From the NCBI GenBank assembly GCA_025456145.1, contig JALOLD010000013.1, positions 33,372 to 97,371 on the forward strand: 64,000 bases of DNA, in the 5' to 3' direction. Position numbers and translations under genes: made by a program. Shown here one piece after another: positions 54,609 to 64,000 of the stretch. A model generated the notes under the pieces. That model saw only the letters and a program-made list of their open reading frames with translations, had not been told where the DNA came from and made no database searches. Position 1 is the stretch's first letter; each line of letters begins with the position of its first letter. Origin of the DNA: Thermoanaerobaculales bacterium. Its GTDB lineage: Bacteria; Acidobacteriota; Thermoanaerobaculia; Thermoanaerobaculales; Sulfomarinibacteraceae.

Positions 54609-54636
54609 TTGCGTTTCGCGCCAATCTGCGTACAAT
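54609..54636 (+). promoter_or_regulatory. Promoter for the rpsF operon: TTGCGT-N16-TACAAT
   Basis: TTGCGT (54609-54614) and TACAAT (54631-54636) are 16 bp apart; the leader before rpsF is about 80 nt, long enough for regulation. Confidence 0.65.
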
Positions 54637-54643
54637 GTCCCTC

Positions 54644-54706
54644 CCGGTGCGCCCCCGCGCCGGAGACACAACTCCTTGCTCCAGACGCACGATCTGGAGC
54701 CCAAGG
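54644..54706 (+). promoter_or_regulatory. Structured leader of the rpsF operon, two hairpins (candidate S6:S18 site)
   Basis: Hairpin 1: CCGGTGCG/CGCGCCGG (54644-54651 with 54656-54663). Hairpin 2: CTCCAGA/TCTGGAG (54679-54685 with 54693-54699), extended by CCTTG/CAAGG across a two-C bulge. Known S6 leaders bind the S6:S18 complex through a hairpin with a C-rich bulge; hairpin 2 has that general shape. The ribosome site GAGGAGG follows at 54711. Confidence 0.45.
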
Positions 54707-54721
54707 CCACGAGGAGGACCC

Positions 54722-55117
54722 ATGCCGCTGTACGAGATGGGGATCATCGTCGATCCCGAGGTTCCGCCCGAGGATGAGGCTGCGGCGCTCGAGCGCCTCG
54801 AGGCGATCATCACCGCCGCCGACGGGAAGATCGTCGAGAAGGACGCGCGCGGTCGCCGCCAGCTCGCCTACCCGATCAAGAAGAAGAACTACGGCGTCTA
54901 CCACTTCTGGACCTTCGAGGTCGGCGGCGACATTCTCGAGAAGCTCAACTTCGAGCTGCGGACCAACGACGCGGTCATGCGGTCGTTGATCCTCAACCTC
55001 GACCGCGAGCTCAAGAGAAAGCGCAAGCTCGACAAGAAGCGCGACGACCGCGCCGCCAAGAAGGCCGCCAAGCGGGCGGCCGCCGCCGAGGCCGAGGCCT
55101 CGGCCGACGAGAGCTGA
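54722..55117 (+). CDS. rpsF: 30S ribosomal protein S6
   Basis: A 131-residue S6. The conserved core [19 protein letters not shown]...[20 protein letters not shown] gives the family, and the C-terminal 30 residues are a Lys/Ala-rich tail that varies between species. S6 binds S18 on the platform of the 30S subunit. GAGGAGG stands 5 nt before the ATG. It is followed by rpsR 11 bp later, and the operon continues with a DUF2232 protein and L9, a common order in bacteria. Confidence 0.97.
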   Translation: MPLYEMGIIVDPEVPPEDEAAALERLEAIITAADGKIVEKDARGRRQLAYPIKKKNYGVYHFWTFEVGGDILEKLNFELRTNDAVMRSLILNLDRELKRKRKLDKKRDDRAAKKAAKRAAAAEAEASADES

Positions 55118-55128
55118 GGAGGTTCGTG

Positions 55129-55362
55129 ATGGGACACCACAAGAAGCGTTTCCGCCGGCGCGCCAAGATCTGCCGGTTCACGGTCGAGAAGATCCACTAT
55201 ATCGACTACAAGAACATCGAGCTGCTGCGCGAGTTCACCCCGACCAACGGGAAGATCCTGCCGCGGCGGGTGACCGGGACCCGGCCGATCTACCAGCACA
55301 AGCTGACCCGGGCGATCAAGCGCGCCCGGTACATGGCGCTGCTGCCGTACGTCGGTCAGTAG
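55129..55362 (+). CDS. rpsR: 30S ribosomal protein S18
   Basis: A 77-residue S18 from ATG 55129; GTG 55126 directly before is an alternative. The family core is [60 protein letters not shown]; a single cysteine remains. It partners S6. GAGGAGG is about 6 nt upstream. Usual length is about 75-80. Confidence 0.97.
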   Translation: MGHHKKRFRRRAKICRFTVEKIHYIDYKNIELLREFTPTNGKILPRRVTGTRPIYQHKLTRAIKRARYMALLPYVGQ

Positions 55363-55405
55363 CCGGCGCTCCGAAAGCCGCCGCGCGGCCCGGCCGGACA
55401 GGTCC

Positions 55406-56383
55406 GTGACTTCGAACGACGAGCCTCGGGAGGCGACGGGGGTTCCCGCCGCCTCGCGTCGACTGCCGAGCTTCGGCGCCGGCGCGACCGGGCTGGTGTC
55501 GCTGCTCCTCGTCGCCGGGTTGGTGGCGGTGCCACTGTTCGGGGCCCTCGTCGCGCCGCTCGGCCTGATCCCGATGCTCCACTTCCAGCGCGAAGGCGGC
55601 TCTGGCCTTCGCGCCTGGGGATGGGTGGTGGCGCTGCTCGCCGCGGCGTCGCTCGTCGGGCTCGGCGGGATTCCGGCCATTCTCCTCGCTGCCTACGGGC
55701 TGATCGTCGTCATCCCCGCGGTCTCGGTCGAGATCTGGGTCCGCGCCGGCTGGTCGGAGAGCCGCTGGATCGCGGTCACGGTGGCGATGCTGCTCGCGGC
55801 GATCCTCGGCACGTCGGCGGTCGTCGCCCTGCCCGACGGGCCGGTCGACGCGGCGCGGCTGGCGATGCGAGCGGCGGCCGACGACGCCAAGCAGATGTAC
55901 GGAGCGATGGGCTTCGCTGAGGGGGAGATCGAGCTCGCCTACGACGCGTCGGAGCGGGTCATCCCCTGGGTGATTCCCGCGGCCGTGGTCGCCTATCTCG
56001 TCGCGGTGCTGTTCTGGATCCGCCCGCGGGTTCCGCTGCTCGGCAGCCCGGTCGCCGTCGGCCCCTTCGAGAGCTATCGCAACGACGAGTGGATCGCCGC
56101 GGCCTTCGCCGTGGGCGGGATCGGCGCGCTCTTTCTCGACGGGACCCCGAGGTGGGTCGCGCTCAACCTGCTGATCGCCGTGCTGCTGTTGTATTTTGTC
56201 CAGGGCTTGGCTATGATTCGGGCCCATCTCGCGCGCTGGATCGGGCGGGGTTGGTTCGTTCGCTGGGGGGTGGGTCTGCTGTGCCTCTACCCGCCGATGC
56301 CGATCCTGGTGGCGACCCTCGGCGTCGCCGACAGCTTCTTCTCCCTGCGACCGGACGCGAGTGACGACGGAGGAAACCCATGA
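55406..56383 (+). CDS. DUF2232 (YybS-like) membrane protein
   Basis: A 325-residue membrane protein with about seven helices, located between rpsR and rplI as the YybS/DUF2232 family often is. The first helix is LVSLLLVAGLVAVPLFGALVAP and the last two lie near residues 270-315. A basic/polar loop VDAARLAMRAAADDAKQMYGAMGFAEGE is in mid-protein. The function is not known; location suggests tie to translation or membrane biogenesis. GTG start; its stop overlaps rplI by 4 bp. Confidence 0.75.
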   Translation: MTSNDEPREATGVPAASRRLPSFGAGATGLVSLLLVAGLVAVPLFGALVAPLGLIPMLHFQREGGSGLRAWGWVVALLAAASLVGLGGIPAILLAAYGLIVVIPAVSVEIWVRAGWSESRWIAVTVAMLLAAILGTSAVVALPDGPVDAARLAMRAAADDAKQMYGAMGFAEGEIELAYDASERVIPWVIPAAVVAYLVAVLFWIRPRVPLLGSPVAVGPFESYRNDEWIAAAFAVGGIGALFLDGTPRWVALNLLIAVLLLYFVQGLAMIRAHLARWIGRGWFVRWGVGLLCLYPPMPILVATLGVADSFFSLRPDASDDGGNP

Positions 56384-56916
56384 GAGTGATCCTGAACGAC
56401 TACATCGAGCACCTCGGGGAGCGGGGCGACTCGGTCGAGGTGAAGCCCGGCTTCGCCCGCAACTACCTGGTGCCCAAGGGTCTCGCCTATCCCGACACGC
56501 CGGGCAACCGGCGCCTCTTCGAGCAGGAGCAGACCCATTGGGAGGAGATGGATCTGTCGCGGCGCAGCGCCGCCGAGGTTCTCGCCCGCAAGCTCGAGGG
56601 AACCGAGCTGGTCTTCGAGCGACGGGCCGGCGAGAAGGACGCGCTGTTCGGGTCGGTGAGCGTCGCCGACCTGGCCAAGGAGCTGGCGGCGCGGGGCTTC
56701 GACATCGACCGCCGCCGCGTCCTGCTCGACTCGCCGATCAAGGAGCTCGGGAGCTTCCAGGTCGACATCAGCATCCACCGCGACATCAAGGTCACCCTGC
56801 CGGTGTTCGTCGTCCGACCGGGCGAGGAGCCGGGGCGGGAGGGCGAGCTGGTCTCCGACCCGATCCCGGCGGCCGTGACGGCGGCGGAAGCCGAGCCCGA
56901 GGCCGCGGCAGAGTAG
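56380..56916 (+). CDS. rplI: 50S ribosomal protein L9
   Basis: A 178-residue L9. The N-terminal rRNA-binding domain has VILNDYIEHLGERGDSVEVK and ARNYLVPKGLAYP; the middle helix and the C-terminal domain (LFGSVSVADLAKELAARGFD, IKELGSFQVDISIHRDIKV) are complete. It is longer than the usual 150 by an acidic, Ala/Glu-rich tail of about 25 residues. ATG overlaps the DUF2232 stop (ATGA). Confidence 0.96.
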   Translation: MRVILNDYIEHLGERGDSVEVKPGFARNYLVPKGLAYPDTPGNRRLFEQEQTHWEEMDLSRRSAAEVLARKLEGTELVFERRAGEKDALFGSVSVADLAKELAARGFDIDRRRVLLDSPIKELGSFQVDISIHRDIKVTLPVFVVRPGEEPGREGELVSDPIPAAVTAAEAEPEAAAE

Positions 56917-56920
56917 CCTC

Positions 56921-58150
56921 GTGGACGGCGACGACCACGTCGCTCCGGGCGCCGGCCCGCCGCACGACGGCGGTGGCGCCCACACCCATTCAGAGCTGAC
57001 CGGTCTTCGCCGGGTGATGAAGGCCCTGTTCGACCGAACGCCGTGGGGCCGGCGGCTCAACCAGCACCTCGCGGTGATCCAGGCGCTGAGCGATCGCGTC
57101 GAGGCCCTGACCGTCCGGCTCGAGAGTCGTCTCGACGCCGCCGAGGACGCCCTCCGCGGGCTCCAGGCCGAGATCGCCGAGGTCCGCGACCGCCGGGTGC
57201 CGGCGGTCGAGCTCCGGCTCGACGCCGCCGAGGGATCGCTCGCGGCGACCGCCGCCGAGGCGACCCGGCTGCGCGACGAGGTGGTGCCGGCCATGGTCGG
57301 CCGCTCGGATGTCCTGCTCGAGCGGCTCGCCGGGGAGCTCGACGAGGTCGCGTCATTGGTCGAGCGTCTGGCGCTCGCCGAGCCGCTGCCGGTCGCCGCT
57401 CCGGATGGGGTCGACTCCTCGAGGCTGGCCGCGGCCCTGGCCGAGGTCCAGCCGGCGCTGCTCGAGGCCTTCCGCGGCGGCGAGAGCGAGATCCGTCACC
57501 GGTTGGAGCGTTACCTGGCGCCGCTTCGGGAGTCGTCCCCGGTGCTCGACCTCGGCTGCGGCCGCGGCGAGCTGCTGCTCCTCCTGCGTGAGGCCGGGGT
57601 CCCGGCGACCGGGGTCGAGGGCGACCCGGCGCTCGCCGGGGCGGCACGCCGGCGAGGCCTCGAGGTCGTCGAGGGCGATGTCCTCGAGGCGCTCCGCGGT
57701 CTGCCCGAGGCGAGCCGCGGCGCGGTCACCGCGATCCACCTCCTCGAGCACCTCGACGCCGGACATCTTCTCGCCGTGCTCGCGGAGGTCCGGCGGGTGC
57801 TGCGGCCCGGTGGTCTGCTCATCGCCGAGTGCCCCAACCCGCACTCGCTGCGGGTCGGCGCCGCCCTCTTCTGGATCGACCCGACCCACCGCCGCCCGCT
57901 GCCGCCCGAGAGCCTCGAGCTCTTCCTGAGAACGAGCGGGCTGGTCGTCGAGCGCCGCGAGCTCCTCCACCCCTTCCCGGAGGAGCAGCTCTTCGCCGTC
58001 GCAACCAAGAACCCCGGGGCGACCGCCGACCCCTCGGCGGCCGAGCTGGCGCGACGGCTCGAGACGCTCGGCCGCCGCCTCGACGAGCTCGTCAACGGTC
58101 CGCGCGACTTCGTCGTGTGGGCCCGAAGGCCCGGCGGCGCCCCATCCTGA
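56921..58150 (+). CDS. SAM-dependent methyltransferase with N-terminal coiled coil
   Basis: A 409-residue protein. The first 165 residues form a long coiled coil (LESRLDAAEDALRGLQAEIA; TAAEATRLRDEV). The methyltransferase domain starts near residue 200 with VLDLGCGRGELLLLLREAG (motif I), then ECPNP and the FxDPTHRRPLPPESL loop typical of Methyltransf_11/12 with glycan or lipid targets. It starts 4 bp after rplI and so lies in the rpsF operon, though the pathway is probably envelope glycan methylation. Substrate unknown. Confidence 0.82.
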   Translation: MDGDDHVAPGAGPPHDGGGAHTHSELTGLRRVMKALFDRTPWGRRLNQHLAVIQALSDRVEALTVRLESRLDAAEDALRGLQAEIAEVRDRRVPAVELRLDAAEGSLAATAAEATRLRDEVVPAMVGRSDVLLERLAGELDEVASLVERLALAEPLPVAAPDGVDSSRLAAALAEVQPALLEAFRGGESEIRHRLERYLAPLRESSPVLDLGCGRGELLLLLREAGVPATGVEGDPALAGAARRRGLEVVEGDVLEALRGLPEASRGAVTAIHLLEHLDAGHLLAVLAEVRRVLRPGGLLIAECPNPHSLRVGAALFWIDPTHRRPLPPESLELFLRTSGLVVERRELLHPFPEEQLFAVATKNPGATADPSAAELARRLETLGRRLDELVNGPRDFVVWARRPGGAPS

Positions 58151-58178
58151 GGGTTGGCCGCGCGGGCAAGGAGGACCG

Positions 58179-59843
<1,665 letters not shown>

Positions 59844-59849
<6 letters not shown>

Positions 59850-59874
59850 TGAATGATGAATGATGAATGATGAG
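59844..59874 (+). repeat. GAATGATGAATGATG repeat, left end of the four-helix cassette
   Basis: Four tandem GAATGAT-type units; their reverse complement is at 60284-60347. It contains the stop of the peptidase gene and the start ATG of the four-helix-bundle gene. Confidence 0.7.
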
Positions 59875-60237
59875 GGGCGGCCGCGGGACATTTTGGTGCG
59901 AACGAAGGAGTTCGCGCTGCGCATCATCCGGCTCTACGGGGCCCTGCCAAAGACAACGGTGGCTCGGGTGATCGGGAAGCAGGTCCTGCGGTCAGGGACG
60001 TCAATCGGTGCTCAGCTGCGCGAGGCCAAGCGCAGCCGTTCGGACGCCGAGATGATCAGCAAGACGGAGAGTGCGCTCCAGGAGTTGGAGGAGACGGCGT
60101 ATTGGCTTGAGCTCCTCGAGGAATCGGGGATCGTCGAGGCGGAGAGGCTGACCGACCTCAGGAACGAGGCGGAACAACTCACGAGTATCCTGGTCACGTC
60201 GGCCAAGACTCTCAAGACCCTCAGCCCGAAGAGGTGA
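59863..60237 (+). CDS. Four-helix-bundle protein (S23/23S rRNA-intervening-sequence family)
   Basis: A 124-residue protein of the four-helix-bundle family found in 23S rRNA intervening sequences and in scattered mobile-looking cassettes. The start MNDEGRPRD and the core RTKEFALRIIRLYGALPKTT, VLRSGTSIGAQLREA and LEETAYWLELLEES are characteristic. ATG 59860 and 59863 are both inside the left repeat; 59863 fits the family start. Proteins of this family form pentamers (avd in diversity-generating retroelements), but no reverse transcriptase or variable protein is here. The gene and its inverted flanks form a unit of about 504 bp. Confidence 0.88.
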   Translation: MNDEGRPRDILVRTKEFALRIIRLYGALPKTTVARVIGKQVLRSGTSIGAQLREAKRSRSDAEMISKTESALQELEETAYWLELLEESGIVEAERLTDLRNEAEQLTSILVTSAKTLKTLSPKR

Positions 60238-60283
60238 TTTCCAAATGAGGTCACAAGAACTGCACGACCCGTCCGGTCCGAAT

Positions 60284-60347
60284 TTCATCATTCATCATTC
60301 CGCATTCATCATTCCGCCATCATTCTGCATTCATCATTCATCATTTA
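60284..60347 (-). repeat. TTCATCATTCATCATTC repeat, right end of the four-helix cassette
   Basis: Inverted copies of the 59844 repeat, interrupted by GCATTC units; it ends just before the SDR gene start region. Confidence 0.7.
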
Positions 60348-60360
60348 CAGGGCCGATCAC

Positions 60361-61149
60361 ATGAGCAGGTCTGACGGCCGGATCGCCATCGTCGGCGGAG
60401 CCTCATCGGGGCTCGGCTATGCGGTCGCCGAGCGGCTGCTCGCCGACGGCTGCCGGGTGGTCGTGGTGTCGCGCTCCGAGGAGCGGATCGGCGCCGCCGC
60501 CGAGCGTCTGCGTGGGGCGACCGGCGCCGAGGTCGAGCCGGTGGCGGCCGATCTCGTCGACCCGGACGGCCCGGGGCGGGTGGTGGACGCCGCGCGACGG
60601 CGCTTCGGCGAGCCCGAGATCCTGGTCACCAACGCCGGGGGTCCGCCGGCCATGCCCGCCGTCGAGGCCGACGCCTCGCGCTTGACGCAGGCTTGCGAGC
60701 TGCTGCTCCTTCCGGTACAGCGCTTCCTCGGGCTGTGCCTGCCGGCGATGCGGGCCACCGGCTGGGGCCGGGTCGTGGCGGTCACCTCGATCGCGGTGCG
60801 CGAGCCGCAGCCCGGCCTGGTGCTGTCCAACGCCCTGCGCGCCGGCCTCACCGGCTACCTCAAGAGCGTCGCCGACGAGGTCGCCCGGGACGGTGTGACC
60901 GTCAACTCGGTGCTGCCCGGCTACACCGCCACCGACCGCCTCACCGAGCTCGCGGCGGTCAAGGCGAAGGCCTCCGGGGCCACCTCCGAGGAGGTCATGG
61001 CGGCGTGGGCCGCCGCGATTCCCCTCGGCCGCCTCCTCGAGCCCGCCGAGGTCGCCGCCGCGGTCGCCTTCCTCGCCTCCGACGCCGCCTCGGGCATCAC
61101 CGGCCACGCCCTGCCGGTCGACGGCGGCTTCGGGCGGGGGCTGCTGTGA
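60361..61149 (+). CDS. Short-chain dehydrogenase/reductase with altered active site
   Basis: A 262-residue SDR. The NAD(P) site is VGGASSGLG (11-19) and NAG is at 91-93, with the catalytic Ser143 in VTSIAV. Where the classical Tyr-x3-Lys should be, at Ser+13, the sequence reads S156-N-A-L-R160, so both catalytic residues are replaced. The C-terminal substrate loop (PGYTATDRLTELAAV) and the tail GHALPVDGG are normal. Either it uses another mechanism or it is a binding or pseudo-enzyme. Its ATG is 13 bp after the right repeat; no operon partner is clear. Confidence 0.85.
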   Translation: MSRSDGRIAIVGGASSGLGYAVAERLLADGCRVVVVSRSEERIGAAAERLRGATGAEVEPVAADLVDPDGPGRVVDAARRRFGEPEILVTNAGGPPAMPAVEADASRLTQACELLLLPVQRFLGLCLPAMRATGWGRVVAVTSIAVREPQPGLVLSNALRAGLTGYLKSVADEVARDGVTVNSVLPGYTATDRLTELAAVKAKASGATSEEVMAAWAAAIPLGRLLEPAEVAAAVAFLASDAASGITGHALPVDGGFGRGLL

Positions 61150-61200
61150 AATCCAGGATGGTCCGGTCCTTGCATCTCGAGTGACGGGAGGCGGGCCGAA

Positions 61201-63048
61201 ATGACCGACGCCACCGAGAATGAATGCTGCTTCCGGCTGACCGGCGAGGTCGAAGGCAGACTGCTCAGCTACGACCTGGTCGACGGCGAGCACGTGGTCG
61301 GCGCCGGCAACGGCTGCGAGCTGGCGATCACGGGGCCCGGGGTTTCGCGCCGGCACGCCCTGCTGTCGGTGGCCGACGGCGTGATGTCGGTGCGCGACCT
61401 CGGCAGCCGCAACGGGACCTATGTCAACGGCCGCAAGGTCGAGGAGCGGGCCGTGGACGAGGGCGACTGGATCGGTTTTGGCCCGGCGGTGCTCTACGTC
61501 GTCAGGATCCACCCGGACGACGCCCGGGTGGCGATCCCGCTCCACCCCGGCCGCCGCCGCGGCGAGGGCCGCGACGACACCACCGCCGTCGAGCCCATGG
61601 CGCGCCGCGCCGACGACGAGCCGCCGTCCTGGGTCAATCTGCTGAGCTCGCTCGCCGCGGGTCTGATCGGCGCCGAGCACCCCGATCAGGCGGAGGCCCT
61701 CGAGCTCCTGCGCCGGGAGGTCCGCGCCGACGGCGCCTGCCTGACGGAGTGGGGCGGACAGGGCGACCCGGTGGTGTTGTGCGCCTGCGGGAGCATCGTC
61801 GAGGGCGAGCGGCTGGCGGCGCTGGCGGCCGAGCTCGGCGAGCTTACGGCGGCGGGCGGGGCGGGCGCGAACGTGACCAGCGGCCGGCTCGACGGCGAGC
61901 CGCCCGTCGCCTGGGCCGCCGCAGCACCGGCCGGGGCCACGCCCTACCTGCTCGCCCTGACCGGCGACTTCCCGCACCGCCGGGCCGCCGGGGCGCTCCT
62001 CGAGGCGGCGCTGCGGATGCTCCTGCACTCGGCGCCCGAGCCGGTCCACATCGACCCGGGTCGGCTGACCCTGAGCCCGCCGGGCCTGGAGTTTTCGCCC
62101 CGCCACGTGGTCGGCCGGTCGGCTGCCATAACCGCGGTCTACGCCCAGCTCCGGCAGCTGCTCCGGGGCGACATCCCGGTGCTCATCACCGGCGAGACCG
62201 GGGTCGGCAAGGAGCACGTCGCCGAGACCCTGCACGCGTCGTCGCCGCGGGCCCGGGGCCCCTTCGTGGCGGTCAACTGTGCCGCGATCCCGTCGGACCT
62301 CCTCGAGGCCGAGCTGTTCGGCATCGAGAGCGGGGTCGCCACCGGGGTCACGGCGCGCAAGGGCAAGTTCCAGCTCGCCCGCGGCGGCTTCCTCTTCCTC
62401 GACGAGATCGGCGACATGTCGCTGGAGCTCCAGGCCAAGCTGCTGCGCGCCCTCCAGCAGCTCGAGATCCACCCCCTCGGCGCCCGCAGCCCCGAGCCCA
62501 TCGACGTGCGGATCATCACCGCCACCAACACCGACCTCCAGGCCCTGATCGCCGGCAACCGCTTCCGCCGCGACCTCTACTACCGGGTCGCCGGCTTCAC
62601 GGTCCACGTCCCGCCGCTGCGAGCCCGGCGCGACGACATACCGGCCTTCGTCGAGCACTTCATGCGCCTGTATGCCGAGGAGATCGGCAAGCCGGTGCGG
62701 GGCATCACCGTCAAGGCCCTCAACGCCCTCGCCGCGGCGCCCTGGCCGGGCAATGTCCGCGAGCTCGAGCACGAGGTCCGCCGTCTGGTCTACCTGTGCC
62801 CCGAGAACCAGGCCATCGACTCCACCATGCTGTCGGCCTCGGTGCTCTACCCGTCGATCGACGAGCACCTCGCCGAGCTCGACCTCGCCTCCGACCTCGA
62901 CCTCGACGCCGCCACCGCCACCCTCGAGCGCAAGCTGATCGCCGCCGCCCTCGCCCGCACCAAGGGCAACCGTTCCAAAGCTGCTCAGCTGCTTGGCATC
63001 TCGCGCAACGGCTTGGCACTCAAGATGGACCGGTTGGGCCTGAGCTGA
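61201..63048 (+). CDS. FHA-domain sigma-54-type AAA+ transcriptional regulator with degenerate GAFTGA
   Basis: A 615-residue regulator. An FHA domain (residues about 30-105) ends SVRDLGSRNGTYVNGR, a phospho-threonine reader. A middle region (about 140-285) resembles a GAF-like sensor. The AAA+ domain starts near 303, with Walker A GETGVGKE at 331-338, Walker B FLFLDEIGDM near 398-407, and a Fis-type HTH at the C-terminus (RSKAAQLLGISRNGLAL). The sigma-54 contact loop GAFTGA is replaced by G378-VATGV, so sigma-54 activation may be lost or altered. A Ser/Thr kinase gene follows 135 bp downstream. Confidence 0.9.
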   Translation: MTDATENECCFRLTGEVEGRLLSYDLVDGEHVVGAGNGCELAITGPGVSRRHALLSVADGVMSVRDLGSRNGTYVNGRKVEERAVDEGDWIGFGPAVLYVVRIHPDDARVAIPLHPGRRRGEGRDDTTAVEPMARRADDEPPSWVNLLSSLAAGLIGAEHPDQAEALELLRREVRADGACLTEWGGQGDPVVLCACGSIVEGERLAALAAELGELTAAGGAGANVTSGRLDGEPPVAWAAAAPAGATPYLLALTGDFPHRRAAGALLEAALRMLLHSAPEPVHIDPGRLTLSPPGLEFSPRHVVGRSAAITAVYAQLRQLLRGDIPVLITGETGVGKEHVAETLHASSPRARGPFVAVNCAAIPSDLLEAELFGIESGVATGVTARKGKFQLARGGFLFLDEIGDMSLELQAKLLRALQQLEIHPLGARSPEPIDVRIITATNTDLQALIAGNRFRRDLYYRVAGFTVHVPPLRARRDDIPAFVEHFMRLYAEEIGKPVRGITVKALNALAAAPWPGNVRELEHEVRRLVYLCPENQAIDSTMLSASVLYPSIDEHLAELDLASDLDLDAATATLERKLIAAALARTKGNRSKAAQLLGISRNGLALKMDRLGLS

Positions 63049-63170
63049 CCGCCCGCGCCAGCCCGGAATCAACGCCGAGGCGCGGTGCCGCCGAGAGGAG
63101 GGCCGATCGCACCTCGGGTATTTGAGCTGAGACGTCCCGTCTGGTTGTGCGCGGCTCCGAGATCCCGTGC

Positions 63171-63176
63171 TAGCGT
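63171..63176 (+). promoter_or_regulatory. -10-like box TAGCGT for the Ser/Thr kinase gene
   Basis: TAGCGT ends 6 nt before the ATG at 63183; no ribosome site is seen. Confidence 0.4.
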
Positions 63177-63182
63177 GCGGTC

Positions 63183-64000
63183 ATGGATGGCGCGAGGCCG
63201 GATCTGCGGACCGCGGCGGTGGACGCCGAGGCGGCGCACGCGACGAGCGACGCGGCGGTGGTGCTGCCGGAGCGGTGGCGGCTGGTCGAGCTGCTCGGCT
63301 CGGGGGGGCAAGCGACGGTGTGGCTGGCCGAGGACCGGGTGCTCGGCCAGCAGGTGGCGCTCAAGATCCTGCGGGCCGGGGCGGACGAGCGGACCCGGGC
63401 GCGCTGGCTCGAGGAGGTGCGTCAGGGGCGGCGGTTGGCGCACCCCAACCTGATCCGGATCCACGACGTGATCGAGGCGAGCGACCGGCCGGCGGCGGTG
63501 ATGGAGTTCCTGCCGGGGGGGACGCTGGCCGACCGGGTGAGGGGGGCCGGGGCGCAGCCGGTCGAGGACGTGGTCCGCTGGGCCGGCGAGGTGCTCGAGG
63601 TGCTCGGCTACCTGCACGAGCAGCGCATCGTCCACCGCGACGTCAAGCCGTCGAACCTGCTGGTCGCCGAGGACGGGAGGGTCAAGCTGTCGGACCTCGG
63701 GCTGGTGCGCAGCCTCGACCGGGACTCGGAGCTGACGGCGACGATGGAGGGGGTGGGAACGCCGCGCTTCATGGCGCCGGAGCAGCTGCGGGGCGAGCCG
63801 CCGACCCCGGCCTGCGATCTCTACAGCCTCGGCGTCGCCCTCTACCAGCTGCTCACCGGGAGGCTGCCCTTCGACGGCGACTCGGCCTTTCAGATCGCCG
63901 ACGGCCATCTCCACGCCGAGCCGACGCCGGTGCGCGAGCACCGGCCGGAGTGCCCGCGCTGGCTGGCGCGCTTCGTCGAGCGGCTGCTCGAGAAGGACCC
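63183..64000 (+). CDS. Ser/Thr protein kinase (5' part, runs off window)
   Basis: The first 272 residues of a Hanks-type kinase. Seen: glycine-rich loop GSGGQATVWLAED (39-51), Lys61 in VALKIL, HRDVKPSN (151-158), DLG in place of DFG (171-173), and GTPRFMAPEQL in the activation segment. The end of the window comes in the C-lobe (RFVERLLEKDP). A membrane helix or sensor domain may follow beyond the edge. With the FHA regulator upstream it could form a phospho-signalling pair, the kinase making the phosphothreonine that the FHA domain reads. Confidence 0.92.
   Translation, partial: MDGARPDLRTAAVDAEAAHATSDAAVVLPERWRLVELLGSGGQATVWLAEDRVLGQQVALKILRAGADERTRARWLEEVRQGRRLAHPNLIRIHDVIEASDRPAAVMEFLPGGTLADRVRGAGAQPVEDVVRWAGEVLEVLGYLHEQRIVHRDVKPSNLLVAEDGRVKLSDLGLVRSLDRDSELTATMEGVGTPRFMAPEQLRGEPPTPACDLYSLGVALYQLLTGRLPFDGDSAFQIADGHLHAEPTPVREHRPECPRWLARFVERLLEKD

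Noticed and set aside
59863..60237. Part of a diversity-generating retroelement
   Set aside because: The protein is of the family that includes avd, but no reverse transcriptase, template repeat or variable repeat is present nearby.

Overview
The window is G+C-rich bacterial chromosome (about 70% G+C by eye) and densely packed, with about 62 protein genes, no rRNA or tRNA gene that I can see, no CRISPR array and no transposase. The gene mix is housekeeping plus a type II secretion-like operon, FHA/sigma-54 and Ser/Thr kinase signalling, CARDB/P-domain secreted proteins, a cohesin-tailed secretin and many dispersed intergenic repeats. This best fits an Acidobacteriota lineage (Thermoanaerobaculia/Holophagae-like). 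That placement rests on gene content and style, not on a marker-gene tree.

Layout. 1-8.3 kb: partial cysteine synthase-family gene (minus), GT2 glycosyltransferase plus flippase-like membrane protein, MazG, a secreted P-domain/CARDB protein with a 19-Gly linker, NUDIX hydrolase, MEMO-family protein, enoyl-CoA hydratase. 8.3-17.6 kb: GT4 glycosyltransferase, a 1.5-kb unit bounded by 82-bp inverted repeats that carries a phosphopantetheinyl transferase and a 4HBT thioesterase, a 588-residue protein I do not recognise, two nucleotide-sugar reductases, FolE, and two exported proteins (one CsgG-like). 17.7-28.9 kb: malic enzyme MaeB, Ddl, cysteine desulfurase, NamZ-like muramidase, RibBA, Mfd. 28.9-34.2 kb: PIG-V-like membrane mannosyltransferase, Tat-exported phosphoesterase, VanZ-like protein, FGGY kinase.

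34.5-46.2 kb is one tightly coupled operon. An ECF sigma factor and zinc anti-sigma factor are followed by a NolW-like secreted protein, GspF, GspE, PilM-, PilN-, PilO- and PilP-like proteins, a lipoprotein secretin with a C-terminal cohesin-like domain, and three pseudopilins. Together these would form an inner-membrane platform, motor, outer-membrane channel and pseudopilus. M16 peptidase, dUTPase and an MBL hydrolase follow. 48.8-53.9 kb: divergent single-chain purL and purM. 54.1-58.2 kb: CGGC protein, rpsF-rpsR-DUF2232-rplI with a promoter and structured leader, and a methyltransferase. 58.2-64 kb: M49-like zinc peptidase lipoprotein, a four-helix-bundle gene in a repeat-bounded cassette, an SDR with an altered active site, an FHA sigma-54-type regulator, and a Ser/Thr kinase that runs off the end.

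Two patterns cut across the window. First, about 18 genes have a TANNNT (-10-like) box 5-9 nt before the start codon and no Shine-Dalgarno sequence, the arrangement expected of leaderless transcription. Second, the intergenic spaces hold several families of short inverted or tandem repeats, some of which run into coding ends.
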